A stretch of 64,000 nt of DNA. Source: CAZMGV01 sp964565925. GTDB lineage: Bacteria > JAGRBM01 > JAHCIT01. The stretch's first letter is position 1, and each line of letters starts with the position of its first letter. The DNA is taken from the NCBI GenBank assembly GCA_964565925.1, contig CAZMGV010000022.1:5941-69940 (forward strand), written 5' to 3'. Positions 1 through 15,000 of the stretch are shown piece after piece. The notes under the pieces are model-generated. The model made no database searches and had not been told where the DNA came from. It saw nothing but the letters and a program-made list of their open reading frames with translations. The translations under genes were made by a program, and so were the position numbers.

Positions 1-3000
1 CCGGCGAGAACGCGACCGATACCTTTACCTACATCATGCAGGACGCCATGGGCGCCACGTCATCGGCGATTGTGCAGATCTCGGTTCGCGGCGTGAACGA
101 CGCGCCGGTGGCGGTGGCGGATTCGGCTTCCGCCGACGAAGACGGCCCGGCGGTCACGATCGACGTGCTGGCCAACGACACAGACCCGGATCTGGGCGAT
201 ACCCGCCGGGTTATCAGCGTCACCGACAGCGCCGGCGGCGCGGTCGTCCGCATTGTGAACGGAAAGGCCGTCTATACTGTCGGATCGCTCTACCAGTATC
301 TGGGCGCCGGTCAGACCGCAGCGGATTCCTTCACCTATGTGATTTCCGATCTGGAGGGCACGACTTCGACCGGCACGGTTACCGTGACGGTTCACGGCCG
401 GAATGACACTCCCGGTGCGGCAAACGACACGGCTGTGGCCTACGAAGACGGCGGGCCCGTTCTGATCGACGCATTGGCCAACGATACCGATGTCGATACT
501 GCATCGACCCGGACGCTGACCGGGATACCGGCGACAAGCGCGCTCGGGGCGTCGCTGGCCATTGTCACGAACCAGGTTCAGTACGATCCGGGCACGATCC
601 ACCAGGAACTGGGCGCAGGCCAGGTGCTGTTCGATACCTTCAGTTATTCCATGACCGATTCACAGGGTGGGGTCTCCGCCGCCACTGTCACGATGTCGTT
701 TACCGGGACCGATGACGCTCCGGCTGCTTTCGTCGACACCGGTTATGCAGTCGAGGACGGACTGCCGGTCGACGTGGCCGTTCTTCTGAATGATACCGAC
801 ATCGACACGGGCGACATTCTGTCCCTCCTGTCGGTCTCGCCGGTCTCGTTCCAGGGCGCCGCGGTTTCCGTTGCCGGGGATTTCGCCTCGTATGATGTCG
901 ACGGAACATTCCAGAGCCTTGGCGAGGGGGAAGTCACCGCCGATACGTTCACGTATGTCGTTCAGGATCTCTCGGGCCTGACGGCCAGCGGTTCGGCGAT
1001 CGTCTATGTCTCGGGCCATAACGACGCCCCGGCGGCCATTGGCGACTCCGGCTCGGCCACCGAAGACGGCGGCCCGGTCCTGATGGACGTGCTGGCCAAC
1101 GATTCCGACGTGGATGCCAGCGACCGCAAGACACTGGTCTCCGTCCCGTCTATCTCGTACGAAGGCGCCCGGTTGTCGGTCGTCGCAAACCAGGTGCTCT
1201 ACAATCCGGGCGTTCTGTTCCAGTCCCTGCCGGTGGGCGGGACGCACTCCGATTCCTTCACCTATGTCATGTCCGACAGCGCCGGCGCATCGTCACAGGC
1301 GTCCGTCGCCGTGACGGTGACCGGCGTGAACGATGTCCCGGTGGCCCATGCCGACAGCGCTGCGGCGACCGAGGATGGCAGCCCGGTATCGGTTGCAGTG
1401 ATCGCGAACGACACCGACATCGACACCGGCGACACGCTGTCGCTGGCGTCCGTGACAGCGACCAGCCAGGGCGGGGCGACGGTGACGATGAGCGGCACCA
1501 GCGCCGTTTATGACCCGGGTAACCAGTTCCAGTCCCTCAACGTGGGGCAGACCACGACGGACAGTTTCACATATACCGTTCAGGACAATCACGGCGGCCA
1601 GAGCCAGGCGACGGTGACGGTGCGGATTACCGGGACGAACGACGGCCCTCAGGTGACCACCGATCAGGTAACGGCGCACGAAGACGGCGGCCCGGTGATT
1701 GTCAATATTCTGGCGAACGACTTCGACCCCGACTACGCGTCGACGATCCTGCTGGTTTCCAACGACGCCGTATCTGAGAGCGGGGCGTCGGTCAGCCGTT
1801 CGATCAACGATGTAATCTACAACCCCGGCAGCCTGTTCCAGGACCTCGCCGAGGGCGAAACGGCCACCGACACGTTCGGATATACGATCGAGGATGAGTA
1901 CTTCGTTACCGCCTCGGGAAACGCGGTCGTGACCGTTATCGGCACCAACGACGCGCCGGTCGGCGTGGACGATACCGCCAGTGCGACCGAGGACGGCGGA
2001 ACGGTTTCGATTGATGTCCTGCTTAACGATTCGGACGCGGATTTCACGGATACACACACGGTCAGTTCGCTGCCCTTCACGAGCACCGGCGGTGCGCTGC
2101 TGTCGTTCAACGGAACGACGGTCCAGTACAACCCGGATATCCGGTTCCAGAATCTGCGCGCGGGCGCCACGGCGACGGACTCCTTCACTTACCGGGTGCG
2201 GGACCAGCACGGCGCGTCGTCGCCGGCAACGGTGACGGTCACGATTTCCGGAGCGAACGACGCACCCGTGGCGGTTGCCGACAACGTCGGCCTCTCAGAC
2301 TCCGTGGCGGCTTCGCTGATCGATGTGCTGGCCAACGATACCGACGTGGACGACGGCGACACGAAGTTCCTGGACATTGTCCCCGCCGCCAGCACGAACG
2401 GCGCGACCCTGTCGGTCGTCGGCAATTCGGTCCGGTACGATCCCGGAAACATTTATGACTATCTCGCGGACGGACAGACGGGTACGGATGATTTTACGTA
2501 CCAGATGCGTGACGGCTCGGGTGCGACGTCGTCGGCGCTCGTCACGATCTCGGTGACCGGCGGCAATATCGGACCGGACGCCGTGGATGACGATTTCACC
2601 GGCACGCTGATTCTGGAAGACGGACCGGCCGTTCTTCTGAACGTGGCGGCCAACGATACCGATCCGACCACCGGCGATTCGCTTACGGTTGTTGGCGTAT
2701 CGGGCAGCACCGCGGGAGCCGTGGTGGATGTCGCGGCCAATCAGGCCCGGTACCATGTCGGCAGCCTGTTCCAGTTCCTGAGCGACGGGGAAACCGGTTC
2801 CGATGCCTTCACTTATACCGTTTCGGACCGGGGCGGTGTGACCGATACCGCTGTCGTGCAGGTGCAGATCACCGGCGTGAACGACGTTCCGCTGGCCATA
2901 CAGGACCTGGTGTCGGTTCCGGAAAACGCCGCTACCAATGTTCCGTGGGCTTCGTTCCTGCTGAACGATCTGGACGTGGACCAGTCCGATACGCTGACTA

Positions 3001-6000
3001 TCACGGGAGCAGATGCGTTCACCTCTGTGCAGGGGCTTCCGGTCGCCGTCACGCCGACAGACATACAGATCGATACGACCGGTATCGACTTTGTCGCGGC
3101 GGGCGGAATCCTGAACGACTCCTTCATCTATACGATCCAGGACAATATGGGGGTCAGCTCCAGCGCAACAGTGACACTCCAGATTACCGGTGTTAACGAC
3201 GCGCCGGCCCTGAACAATCCGCCGCCGAACACTTTCTGCCGCGAAGGCGATACATTGAGCCTGTTCGCGAGCGTTGCCGACGTTGATACCTACCCGGCCG
3301 CGAGCGATACGTTCTCCGACGCCGGCACAGGCAGTTGCACCTGGGTGACGGTTAACCCAGACGGGGAACTGACCGGTACGTGCCCGGCCATGGGAACGGC
3401 CTGCACCGTGGATGTGACCGTGGACGACGGCTTCGCCACGGACACGAAGACGTTCACGATCGGCTACAACACCCGCTATGTCACGACCGCCGGTGCGGGG
3501 GCACTGGACGGAACCTCCTGGGCGAACGCGATTCCCGATTCGCTGGCGGACATCAATACTGCCATTGCGGCGCTATCGGGGAACGGCGGCGGCAGCGTCT
3601 GGTTTGAAACGGGGAATTACGACGACAGCTTCAACACGGGCGCCGGCCTTGCCCAGATCGGTCTGAGTTCTGGAGTCTATCTGTACGGCGGGTTTGCCGG
3701 AACGGAAGCGGCCCTGACGGATCGGCCGTCGCCTGCGGGCACCACGCAACTGGTCAGCGACCCCTCGACGAACCTTCTGTCCGGTTCTGGGGTTTCCGGA
3801 GTGATCCTGGACAGTCTGACGCTCGATGGCGGCGCTCCGAGGTGTTTGAGCCTGAATTTCGCGGATGATGTGCTGATCCAGAAACTGAACGTCCTGAACT
3901 GCAATGAAAACGGAATTTATGTGAACATGCCGTCCGGCGTAACCATTCGGGATACGGCGGTCAGCGGTATTACCGGCTCCACGAGCCCCGGCGCAGGGAT
4001 AGAGATTGCCGGCGGTGCGACGGTCCTGTTCGACCGGGTCACTGTCTCCGGTAACGACACCAGCAACTCCGGCGGCGGTCTGGCGGTGCTCTCCACTGTC
4101 GGCGTGACGTTCAAGGATACCGTAGTCGAGTCCAACTTCTCCAGCCTGGGCGGCGGCGGTCTGGAGATGTTCAGCGTGGGCAACGTGTCGATCGATGGCC
4201 TTGTGATTGATGCAAACATCGCAGTGGGTCATGGCGGCGGTGCGGAATGGCTGTCCGCCACGGATGTGAACGCGAAGCGCCTGTATGTGACAGGGAATCG
4301 GTCCGGAGCCGGAAACGGCGGCGGTCTGATGATCTCCGGCGGTTCAAGCGGCATCGTCCTGTCCGACTCGACGGTATCCGATAACGCCGCCGATTTGTTC
4401 GCCGGCGGCGGTATTGCGGTAGACAATGTAGAGATGACGCTGAACGGCGTCTCGTTCGCCGAGAACCAGTCCGCCCGGGAGGGTGGCGGGATCTATATTT
4501 TTGAAAGCCAGGTGACCGCCACCAATACGGCCTTCAGCAGTAACAGTGTGAACTACTCGCTGGCCGGTACCTACGAAGGTGGCGCGGCTTTTGTTCAGGA
4601 TTCGGTGCTCGACATTGCCAACTCGGCGCTGTGGGGCAATGTCACTCATATAAACACGTTCGGAATTCCGGTGTCGCAGATGTCGGAAATCGTCACCGGC
4701 GGAAGCAGCACCGTGACGGCATCGCATCTGTGCGGCGAAAATCTGTGGAGCGACGATTCCGTGAAGCTGGACGGCTCGTCGCCGTCCCTGTCGGATCCGT
4801 TCCATCGCGGCGCGTTCGGCAAGCTGGCTCTGCGCCGGACTTCCGAGGGCGAAAGCTTCACGAGCGCCTGCACAGGAAGCGGCGATCCGCTCCGGGCGAC
4901 GGCTGCTTTCAGTGCCGCCAGCCTCGACTGGCAGACCCTGACGGGCGCCTACTACGGAGCGGCGGAAGCGTATCCGCCCGATGCCGGGGCGCTGCACAGC
5001 CGGCCAAAAGTCTATTACGTCCGGGGTGCGGCGGGCGACGACACCAAAGACGGTCTGACCTGGGCCAATGCGCGCAAGAATATCCAGCGGGCGGTCGACG
5101 TTGCCGGCTGGGGCGACCAGGTCTGGGTCGATACGGTCACCCAAAGAGGCCTGACGACGGTCCACACCGATCCGGTCTTTACGGCCGGGCGTGGTGTCAT
5201 GGTGCTGGGCGGATTCACCGGCACGGAACTCTATCCCACCGGCCGCACGTCCGGTGGACGCACGGCGGTAACCGGCGACTACGACACCAGCGGTTCGATA
5301 ACTCCGGCGGACGCGGTCCATGTGATCGTTGCAGCGTCGGACACACGGTTTGAGCGTTTCGATACGACATACGGCTACGACGATTCGTCCGACGGCGGCG
5401 GATGTCTGCTGTCGGGTGAATCGTTCCGAGTATCTGTGGAGAATTCGACGTTCAGTCATTGCCAGTCCACCAGCCAGGGAGGAGCCGTCACTGCCTACCC
5501 GGCCAATTTCGGAAATGCCTCGGCGTCAAGTCTGATTTCTCTGGATCAGGTGTCCGTCAGCAGTTCGCAGGCCGCCCAGTTTGGCGGCGGCCTTGCAGTT
5601 TTCGGCGGACGCGGCGAAATCCGGAATTCCGCGTTCAGCAGTAACTCCTCGTCCACAGCAGCCGGAGCCCTGGCGGTTCTGTTTAACGCACAGTCTCCCG
5701 CAAGTTCGCTGCAGTGGATTGTGAAAGACACGACGTTCACGTCGAACACCTCGGATCAGGGCGGCGCAGCGGCATTCCTTGGCAGCGGCATCACCTCGCT
5801 GACTGGTCTCACGTTCACGACGAACCAGGCGGCAACCGCGGGCGGTGCGCTCTATGTTGCCGGTGTAGTCGGTATCGGTACAACGAAGGTATATGCAGCC
5901 GACCTTACCCTGGACGGCAATAGCGCCGGTGACTTTGGCGGAGCGGTATTCGTCGGCAGCGATACGCTTTTCAGGCTGGTCCAGGGCTCGTTCCGCAGCA

Positions 6001-9000
6001 ATACCGCCGATTTCGACTCCGATGGTACCGGCGACGGCGGCGCGGTCTACAGCGCGAACACCGCTGCCACTCCGCCAGATTTGGTCATCGAGAACTCGGC
6101 GTTCTACGGAAACCGGGACCTGAACGGGGGCGTGCCTCCGCCACTCGTGTCCGATCTGATGGATGACGGAACACCGACCTTCAAATACGAAGGAATCTGT
6201 TCCGAACAGGATATCTCTCTGATCGCATTGGCGCCGTTCGTCACGCTCGACGGTTCGACGACGTCTCTCGGCAATCCGTTCGCGACCGGCGCGCTCGGCG
6301 AGCTGTTCCTCAGCCAGACGGCAGCGGGCGACAGTTATACCAGCGCCTGTGTGGACGGCGGTGCGTCCAGCCTGACGACGGACCTCCTGCTGTACCTTGG
6401 CGGACGGATTTCGCTTGCGTCGCCGGTATTCCCGTACACGACCAGCTCGAACGGCGACCCGGACGATATTTTCGGCGGCACGCCGGACATGGGCCGCCAC
6501 TACTCGGAGCCGAAGATCATCTACGTGACGAAAGACGGCGCGGGCCTTGCCGACGGAACGTCGTGGTCCAACGCCGCCAAGGGCGTGCAGGCGGGCGTGA
6601 ACCTCGCGTCGGCCGGGAACAAGGTGTGGGCGAAGGCCGATACCTATACCGCCACCTCCACCGCCACAATGCTGACGGTGACGAGCAAGCCGGGTGTCGC
6701 CCTGTTCGGTGGCTTCGGCGGCTGGGAATCCCAGGTCAGCGAACGCGCGCCGGGTGTCTATACGACGCTGGACGGAAACAGCACGAGCCGGCGCCTTGTG
6801 GATATATCGGGCAGTTCCGGTTTCCAGGTGGACGGGTTCCGTCTCACCCGGGGGCAGAACACGCTTGGCGGATCTTCCGGGGTGGGAATCTTCATTTCAG
6901 CGGCCAGTGCAGTGACAGTCTCCAACTCCCGTATCGACAATAACTCTACCGCGGGCTTCGGGGCGGGGATAAGGGTTTCCGATTCGGACCTCCGCATCGA
7001 GGCCTCTACTATCGAATCCAACACCGGCGGAACCCTCGCTGGCGCTGTTTATTTCGGGGCGGCCGCAACACCACGGCTGCTGGACATTGGAGATTCAGTC
7101 GTCAGATCGAACACCGCACTTTCGGGTGACGGTGGAGCAATCGTGTTTGGTGGTAACAATGTCGCCCGGTTCAGCAGCCGGAACACACTTTATGAGTCGA
7201 ATGTCACCCTTACCAATCAGGGAGGGGCGATCATTGCGTTGGGCGCGGTGAGTGTGGCGCTCGAGAACGATATTTTCCGCGGCAATCAGTCCCCGGCTTC
7301 CAACGGTGGAGCCATGTATATTTCTTCGGTCAATGTGGTCGGATTGCCGGGCACGGTTGTGACGGCAACGGACGTGCGCTGGGAAAATAACCAGGCATCC
7401 GTGGCCGGTGGTTCGGTTGGCGGTGCCATTTACATGCAGCGGGGCGGGACCGGCGTTCCGGGTCTGGATATCACCATTACCCGGGGCGAATTCGTCAACA
7501 ACTTTACGGGCAATGCCGGTGCGCTTGCCATACGGGATGTGGACGCCAGCGGTGTCCGCACTTCCATCGTGCGGATCAACGGAACCCGGTTCGAGGGGAA
7601 CACGGGGCTGAGCGGCCCCGCCCTGTTCGTGGACCGGCCGGCGACATTATCTGTCACGGGTGCAAAATTCATCGCCAACAGATCGACCGGTCTCTCTGGC
7701 GCCACCCATGCGGGCGGTGCGGCGTTCATCCGCAGCTTCGACACTGGTCTCATCTCCGACACGCTGTTCTGGAAGAACTCGTTGCAGAAGACGGGTACGA
7801 ATCGTGGCGGCGCGCTCTGGGTCGAGCGCAATTCCGGCGGAGCGGTTATCTTGAATGTCGTGAATTCGGCATTCCGGGAGAATCTGAATCCGAACGGGCG
7901 GGGTGGCGCCATCGGCACGACTGCGGGCGGAGGTGTCCTGAACGTCAATGTCACGAACAGCACGTTCGACAGCAATTATTCGAGCGATCTGGGCGCCGGT
8001 GCCGACATCAATAATTTCAGCGGCGGCACCGTGAATCTGAACGTCTGGAACTCGGCATTCTACGGGAATCTGTCGGTCAGCAGTTCCACCGTAATGGACG
8101 TGAATCGTACGCCGGCCGCAGGTACCGGCAATGGCGCGGTGAATAACTCCTGCGGAATCCAGGATTTTACTGGGACGATGAATGTTGCTTCCGCCGGAAA
8201 TATAATTCTCGATGGTTCGGCGGCAAACTTTGGCGATCCGTTCGACCGGATGGCGACGGGCGAACTGTTCCTGAAGAATACGTTGACCGGGGACGCTTAT
8301 ACTTCCGCCTGTGCCGACATCGGCAACGAAGCTCAGGCAACGGCGGTCTTTGCGACGGCGGGACTCAGCGCCTGGGATACCTACACAACGTTCAACGACG
8401 ACCCGTCTCTGGGTGGACCGTACCTGGATACGGACGGAGGCGGTGCAACCGATGTCGATGCGGGTGTTCACTACGTTCCGCAGGACAGTCTGACCTACCT
8501 GCCACTGCGGACGCCGTCGTTCATGGCGTCATCCGCCGTGCTGGCTGCCGGCAGCGACGTGACGCTGTTGGTGGTGCCGGAAACCGTACTGACAGGCTGT
8601 GACATCTACCAGGTAGCGACGGAAACCTACATGGGATCAATCCCGGGCGGTCCGGGGACGATCAGCGGGACCTTTAACCTGACGCCGGGCATCTACCGGG
8701 CCGACTGTTCGGAGATATCTGGTCATAACGGCAGTTCCTACGCAATTATTCGCGAGGCAGTGCTGGGTAACCTGTCGAATACCGGCACGGAAAACGGCAA
8801 GACCTGGTCGACCGCGTGGAACACTGCTCCGGAGACGGCAACTGCCGCCTATCCTTTGTGGCACGACATATGGCTGAAGCAGGGGACCTACAAAGCGACA
8901 GTGGGTGGTCCGGCCTTTCTTACGATTCCGGCATATGTGGGCGTGTATGGCGGTTTCGAAGGGACGGAAGCTTCGTTCCCGGAGGTCCGCCTTGATCGGA

Positions 9001-12000
9001 GCCAGACCGTGCTGTCGGGTGATGTGAACAACAATGGCGTCGCAAACGCTGGTGATGCGGGCCCTGTAATCCAGATCGGTAACGAATCGGTTCTGGACGG
9101 TGTGACGGCTACCACCGGGTTTAGTACCGATGCGGGTATCGTTCTGGCTTCCGCACACCGGCATCTCACGATCCGGAATTCTGTTCTCACGCTTGGAACT
9201 TCAACTGCGGCTGGCAGCGGAGGCGGCATGAAAGCGCCGGACTATCCGGCCCAGCTCACGATGCTCGAGAACGTCCGAATTACGCAGAATACCGGGGGAG
9301 GCACAGGCGGTCTTTCCACCGACAACGGGGCCCATCTGCTGCCGCGTGCAGAGCTGCACATGGACGGTGTGACGATCGACAATAACAATTCCGGGCAGCG
9401 GTCGGCGGCCCTGATCCGGTATACGAGCAGCTATATCACGAACTCGGCGATTCTTAATAACACGAATACCACTACTTCTGGACCGCTGTCGGCTCCGGTG
9501 TTTCTCGGTGGAGTATCAGGCGTTCCGATTCACGTCTGGAGTAATGTCACGCTTGCCGGGAATATCGGTGTCAGCGGTACGGCGACGGGTACTGGAGCAA
9601 TTGGAATTAATCTCGGTGTCGTGACTTTTGACAACATCACCGTGGCGAATAATATCGGGAATGGATCTGGCGCCATTTTATTGTTTAGCGGGACGCCGAT
9701 GGCGATCCGGAACTCCGTTTTCTATGGAAATGCGAACCCGGCAAATCCGGCGCTACCTGACGTGGATGGGGTAGTTGGAGCTACCACGCTGGATTCGGTC
9801 TGCTCACCGCAGGATTTCGCGACTACTCTGCCGACCGTCACTATCACGACCACCGGACCGCTGCTGGACGGCTCCACTCCCGCACTCGGCAATCCATTCA
9901 GTGTGGGCCCGTCGGGTGAGGTCTTCCTTCGTCACAACGGAATCCTGGGATCGACTTACACGAGTGCCTGCGTGGACGCGGGTAACGACGGACTCGTGCC
10001 GTTCGCTTTCGCCGCGCAGACCACCGATGCGTCCGGCGCCCTCGATACCGGCACGTCCGACGTCGGCCGTCACTATGATCCGTCGGCGACGATGTGGATC
10101 ACCGATTTCCATCTGGTGAACGGCGGCGATGCCATTTACTGGGCCACGACGCCGGCCACGGCATCGTGCGAGATCCGCAATGCCGACGTCCCGGCACAGG
10201 TTGTCTACTCAATCCCGCAGGACCAGCTTTCGCAGGGCAACTGGCCCATCCCGTCCACGGGCGCCTCGCCGCAGTACACGCTCTACTGCACCGACAGTTC
10301 GGGTAACTCGACTTCGGCGACGATCCTCGGCTCCAACCAGGCGCCGGTTGCCGCGACCGATACCGGATTCGCGACGACCGAGAACGGCGCGCCGGTTGTC
10401 ATCCAGACAAGCCAGCTTCTGTCGAACGACACGGACGCCAACGGCGATGCGATCTCCTATGTCGATGCCGGCACGGTATCCGCCAGCGGCATCACCATCA
10501 CACCGGCCGGCAATACGCTGGTGTACGATCCGAACCTTCCGGGCGGCGTACTTGATTACCTCTCGGAGGGCGAACTGCTGACCGACACGTTCACCTACCG
10601 GATTACCGATTCGAACGGGTCGGTTTCCACCGGCACGGTTCAGGTGACTGTCACCGGCGTGAACGATCCGGCGGTGCCAGGCGCTTACGCGCTGACGTCG
10701 GTTTTCGACGGCGATAGCTTTACGGTACCGCATCCGGCCATCACGGATCCGGATTCAAACGATGTGTACACTTATGCCGATGCGTCGGCTGCGGTGAACC
10801 GGTGCAGCCTCCTTCCCGGTGCCGGCGGCGGGGCCTGGTATTCAGTGGATACGGTGACCGGCGAGATCTCCGGTACGGCGCCGGCGCTGGGCGCTGACTG
10901 CACCATTGATCTCCAGATGACCGAGCCGGGCGGTAACACGGTCACGAACACGCTCACGATCAGCTCCAATACCCGGTACGTGACGACCCTGGGTGACGGG
11001 TTCGGCAACGACGGTTCGGGCGACTCCTGGACCGACGCGCATAACGCCGGATTCCTGCAGGCAGGTATCACCGAAGCTCAGGCGCTCTCCGGAGGTACCG
11101 GTCAGGTGCTGATCGGCGCGGGCAGCATGGGTTCGCCTGCGGTCGCCAACGGGTCACTCATGGCCGTGACGGCATCCGTCAGGATCTATGGCGGTCTCGC
11201 TGAAACCGAAAACTCCATCCTCGACCGTGCAAGCCCTGTGGATGCGTCGCTCACCGTGCTGGACGGCGACTACGACATCTCGGGTACGCCGACAGCGGCC
11301 GACGCCTATCATGTCGTCACGGTCACCGGCGCATCGGGCGTGGTGATTGACGGACTCACGGTCAGGGGCGGAAACGCGGCCGGTGCGGGTAACCTGAACG
11401 GCGGCGGAATATTCGTCACCGGGGCCACGGGAACCCGGCTGACGAATCTCGTCATTTCAGGAAATACGGCCAGCCAGCTTGGCGGCGGCATGATGATCAC
11501 TGATTCGCCGGAGTTCACTCTGGATTCCGTGGTGGTGACAGCCAATACCTCCGGGCTCTTCGGCGGTGGCGTGAACATTGACAGCTCGACCGTTACACCG
11601 ATTTCCACAGGGACTATCTCGAACTCCGTGTTCAGGACCAACGGCAGCCTGGCTTCGCCGGTTACCGGCGGAGGCCTGCGGGTGTCGAGTACGGTGACCG
11701 ATATTGCCAACGTGACGTTTGACGGCAACGGCACCTCCGGCGGAGGCGGCGCTATCGATATCACGGCGTACGCGACCATCGGAATCCGGCACTGCTCGTT
11801 CCGGAACAATTTCGCCGGAAACTTCTTCCGGCCCGGTGGAGCAATCGTTTCGTCCGGTTTCTCCCGCCAGTACGTGATCGAGAACAGTACGTTCTACGGT
11901 AACCTGTACAATGGCGCGACAGACGATATTTACGACGATGGCTTCGCCCTGACGGCGAATACCCGGACGATACGCAGCACCTGCAGCGCAGAAACGTTTA

Positions 12001-15000
12001 CCGGCTCCGGCAATATCACCCTCGATGGTTCGTCGCCGGAGAAGGGCGACCCGTTCCGGTCGAGCCTCGACGGCTCGCGCGTGTATCTGAAACAGGCGTC
12101 GCAGGGCGACGCCTACACGAGCGCCTGTGTGGACAGCGCCGATGCGCTTGTCACGACGCAGACGTATGCGGATCTCGGTCTCGACTGGACGCAGCTCACG
12201 ACCGCGTTCCAGGGCGATTCCGAATCCGGCCAGCCGGACATGGGCGTGCACTACACGCAGCCCGTGCGTATTTACGTGACGGCGGCCGGAAACGACGCCA
12301 ATGACGGTCTTACCTGGGCGACGGCTAAGGCCACCCCGCAGGGCGGTATCGACGCCGCCTCGAGTGGCGGTTCGGTGTGGCTGAAGGACGATATCTTTAC
12401 TGCGACGGGGCCGGGTGACATGGCCGACTTGAAGAGCGGTATCGCCTTCGTCGGCGGTTTCAACGGCACCGAATCAGCCTACCGGCAGAAGGATGTCGCG
12501 GCGAAGAGCACGCTGGACGGCGGCGGTGTGGCCCCGGTGCTGTACGCGGGGTTTGTTGACGGCCTCCATCTGGAAGGCATCCGGCTCATCAACGGTGTGG
12601 CGGACTATGGTCCTGGCGCGTATGTAGAGTTTTCGGACAACGTGACGATGAGCCACGCCGAAATCAGCGCCAACTCCGCCAATTTCGATGTGGGCGGCAT
12701 GTATATCGATTCCGTGCCCGGCATCGCGCTCTCGGATGTCGTAATCGACGGTAACCAGGCTTCCGACAACGGCGGCGGTCTCTATGTGACTTCCTCCACC
12801 GGTGTCTCGTTGACCGGCATTTCGGTCACGAACAATGCCGCCGACGACTACGGCAGCCTGTGGATCGACAATTCCGACGCGGTAGTGACAGACCTGACGG
12901 TCACGGACAATTTCATAACGTCCGGTTTTGGATACGCGGCCGGCATGGAGTTCGACAACTCGGCGGTGTCGGTCGACGGCGGCATTGTGCGGTCCAATGC
13001 GGGAGGCGCTTCCCAGTTCGGCGGTGGAGCTTACATCTACCAGTCGTCCGTGGTGCTGTCGGACCTGCTGTTTAAAGCCAATACCGGCGGCGACGGCGCG
13101 AGCCTGTATGCCGAGGATTCGAATGTGATGGTCACCAATTCCGCCTTTAACGGAAACCAGGCCGAGTCCGGCGGCGGCGGGTTGTATGCCTTCGATTCGG
13201 GCGGCGGGATTTCGACAATGGTTGTAGAGAATTGTTCGTTCCGGGAAAATGTCGCCGACTCCGATTTTAGCGCTGAAGGTGATGGCGGGGCGATCGCGAA
13301 TGAGGGCAGCGACCTGACCGTCCGAAACTCGGTTTTCTTCGGGAATCTGGCCCAGAGCACCGTTCCGGTCTCGATATCGGATCTCGACGTTATCTCGGGC
13401 TCCGTAACTGTGGATTACGCATGCTCTGAGGAGGACTTGAGTCTCTATGGTACCGGAAGCGTGGTACTCGACAAGTCGTCACCGGCTCTCGATGACCCGT
13501 TCACTGTGGGTCTCCAGAACGAACTGTTCCTGAAGCAGACATCCCAGGGCGATCTCTATACCTCGGCCTGTGTGAATGCCGGAGACAACGCGTCGGCGAC
13601 GGCGGCCTACGCAGCCGCGGGACTCGCCGACTGGACGACGCTTACGACGGGCGTGGGTAGCGACACCGATTCAGGCAATGTGGATATGGGCGTTCACTAT
13701 ACGCCTGCGACTCGCTGGTACCTGGGTCCGACCTCGTCGGGGTCCGGTAACGGCACGAGCTGGCTGAACCGGTCGGGCGATCTCCAGTCGGTGCTCGATT
13801 CGGCCGGACCGTATGACCACGTCTGGATGGCGGTCGGCACCTACAAGACGGCGGCGGACGATGTTTCCGCCGTGGCGGATGCGGCCGGCGACGTTTATCT
13901 CTTCGGCGGCTTCGGCGGAACGGAAGCCACTTTCGCGCAGCGCGCCGGTTACTACACCCAGACGGTCCTGAACGGCGACAACGATGGCAACGGCGGAGAC
14001 GCCGGCGACAGCCAGACCGTGCTCACCGGTGCGAAGGATTTCTGGATCGACGGGTTCCGGATTACCGGCGGCTATAACGACACCACGGTTACCAACGGTG
14101 CGGGCGCGCGCTGGGATGGCGGCGGGACGCTGCATCTCCGCCGTATGACGGTGGACGGCAATCTCTGCTTTATCGACATCGGCGGCCTGTACGCTGACGG
14201 CGGTGCCGGCGATACGGTAATCGTCGAAAACTCCTCGTTCAGCCGCAATACCACGGTATCAGGCGGTGGCGGCGGCCTGTCGCTGTTTGCCGAGAACATC
14301 GGGCTGGACGGCGTGACGGCCGATCACAACTCGGTGCAGTACGGCGCCGGCGGTATTTACCTCAGCGGCACGAATGTCAGCGTCAGGCGCACGCAGATTC
14401 TGTCCAATACGGCAACGGTGCTGCCGGTATCCGGATTCGGCGGCGGTTCCATCATCGTGGCGAACAATCTCGAGTTCACGGACTCGGTCGTCAGCGGAAA
14501 CTACGCCGATACGGCGGGCGGCGGTCTCGAACTCCAGGTGAGCGGGACGGCGACGGTCGCCAATTCGGTAATCTCGAACAATACCGCGGGCTGGTATGGC
14601 GGCGGCGTGGACAGCGAAGGTGGCGACCTGACCGTGACGAACGTACTGCTCGATTCGAACGTCGCCGGTTTGAATGGTGCCGGTGGCTGGAATGTCCGCA
14701 ACACCGGTTCCGCCGTTTTCACAAATGTCACGTTCGTTGACAACCGTGTGGAAGATTCGTTGGGCGCACCAGTCGGTAAGGATGCGGCCATGACCACCAG
14801 TGCCGCCGGAACCGTTCTGCGCAACACGGCCGTCTACGGATCGGTATCGTTTTCCGGTACACAGTTTGGTGCCGACCCGGGTGGAAGTTATTCCATCGAT
14901 TATGCCTGTTCCGAGCGGGATCTCGCGGCGGACTTCGGTGCGACGAACTTCACGCTGCTGGCGGTGGACCCGTTTGTCCGGATCGCGGACGGAACGGTAT

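Noticed and set aside
96..3225. CRISPR-like or satellite array
   Set aside because: The periodicity is in the protein; DNA units are about 300 bases, degenerate and without spacers.
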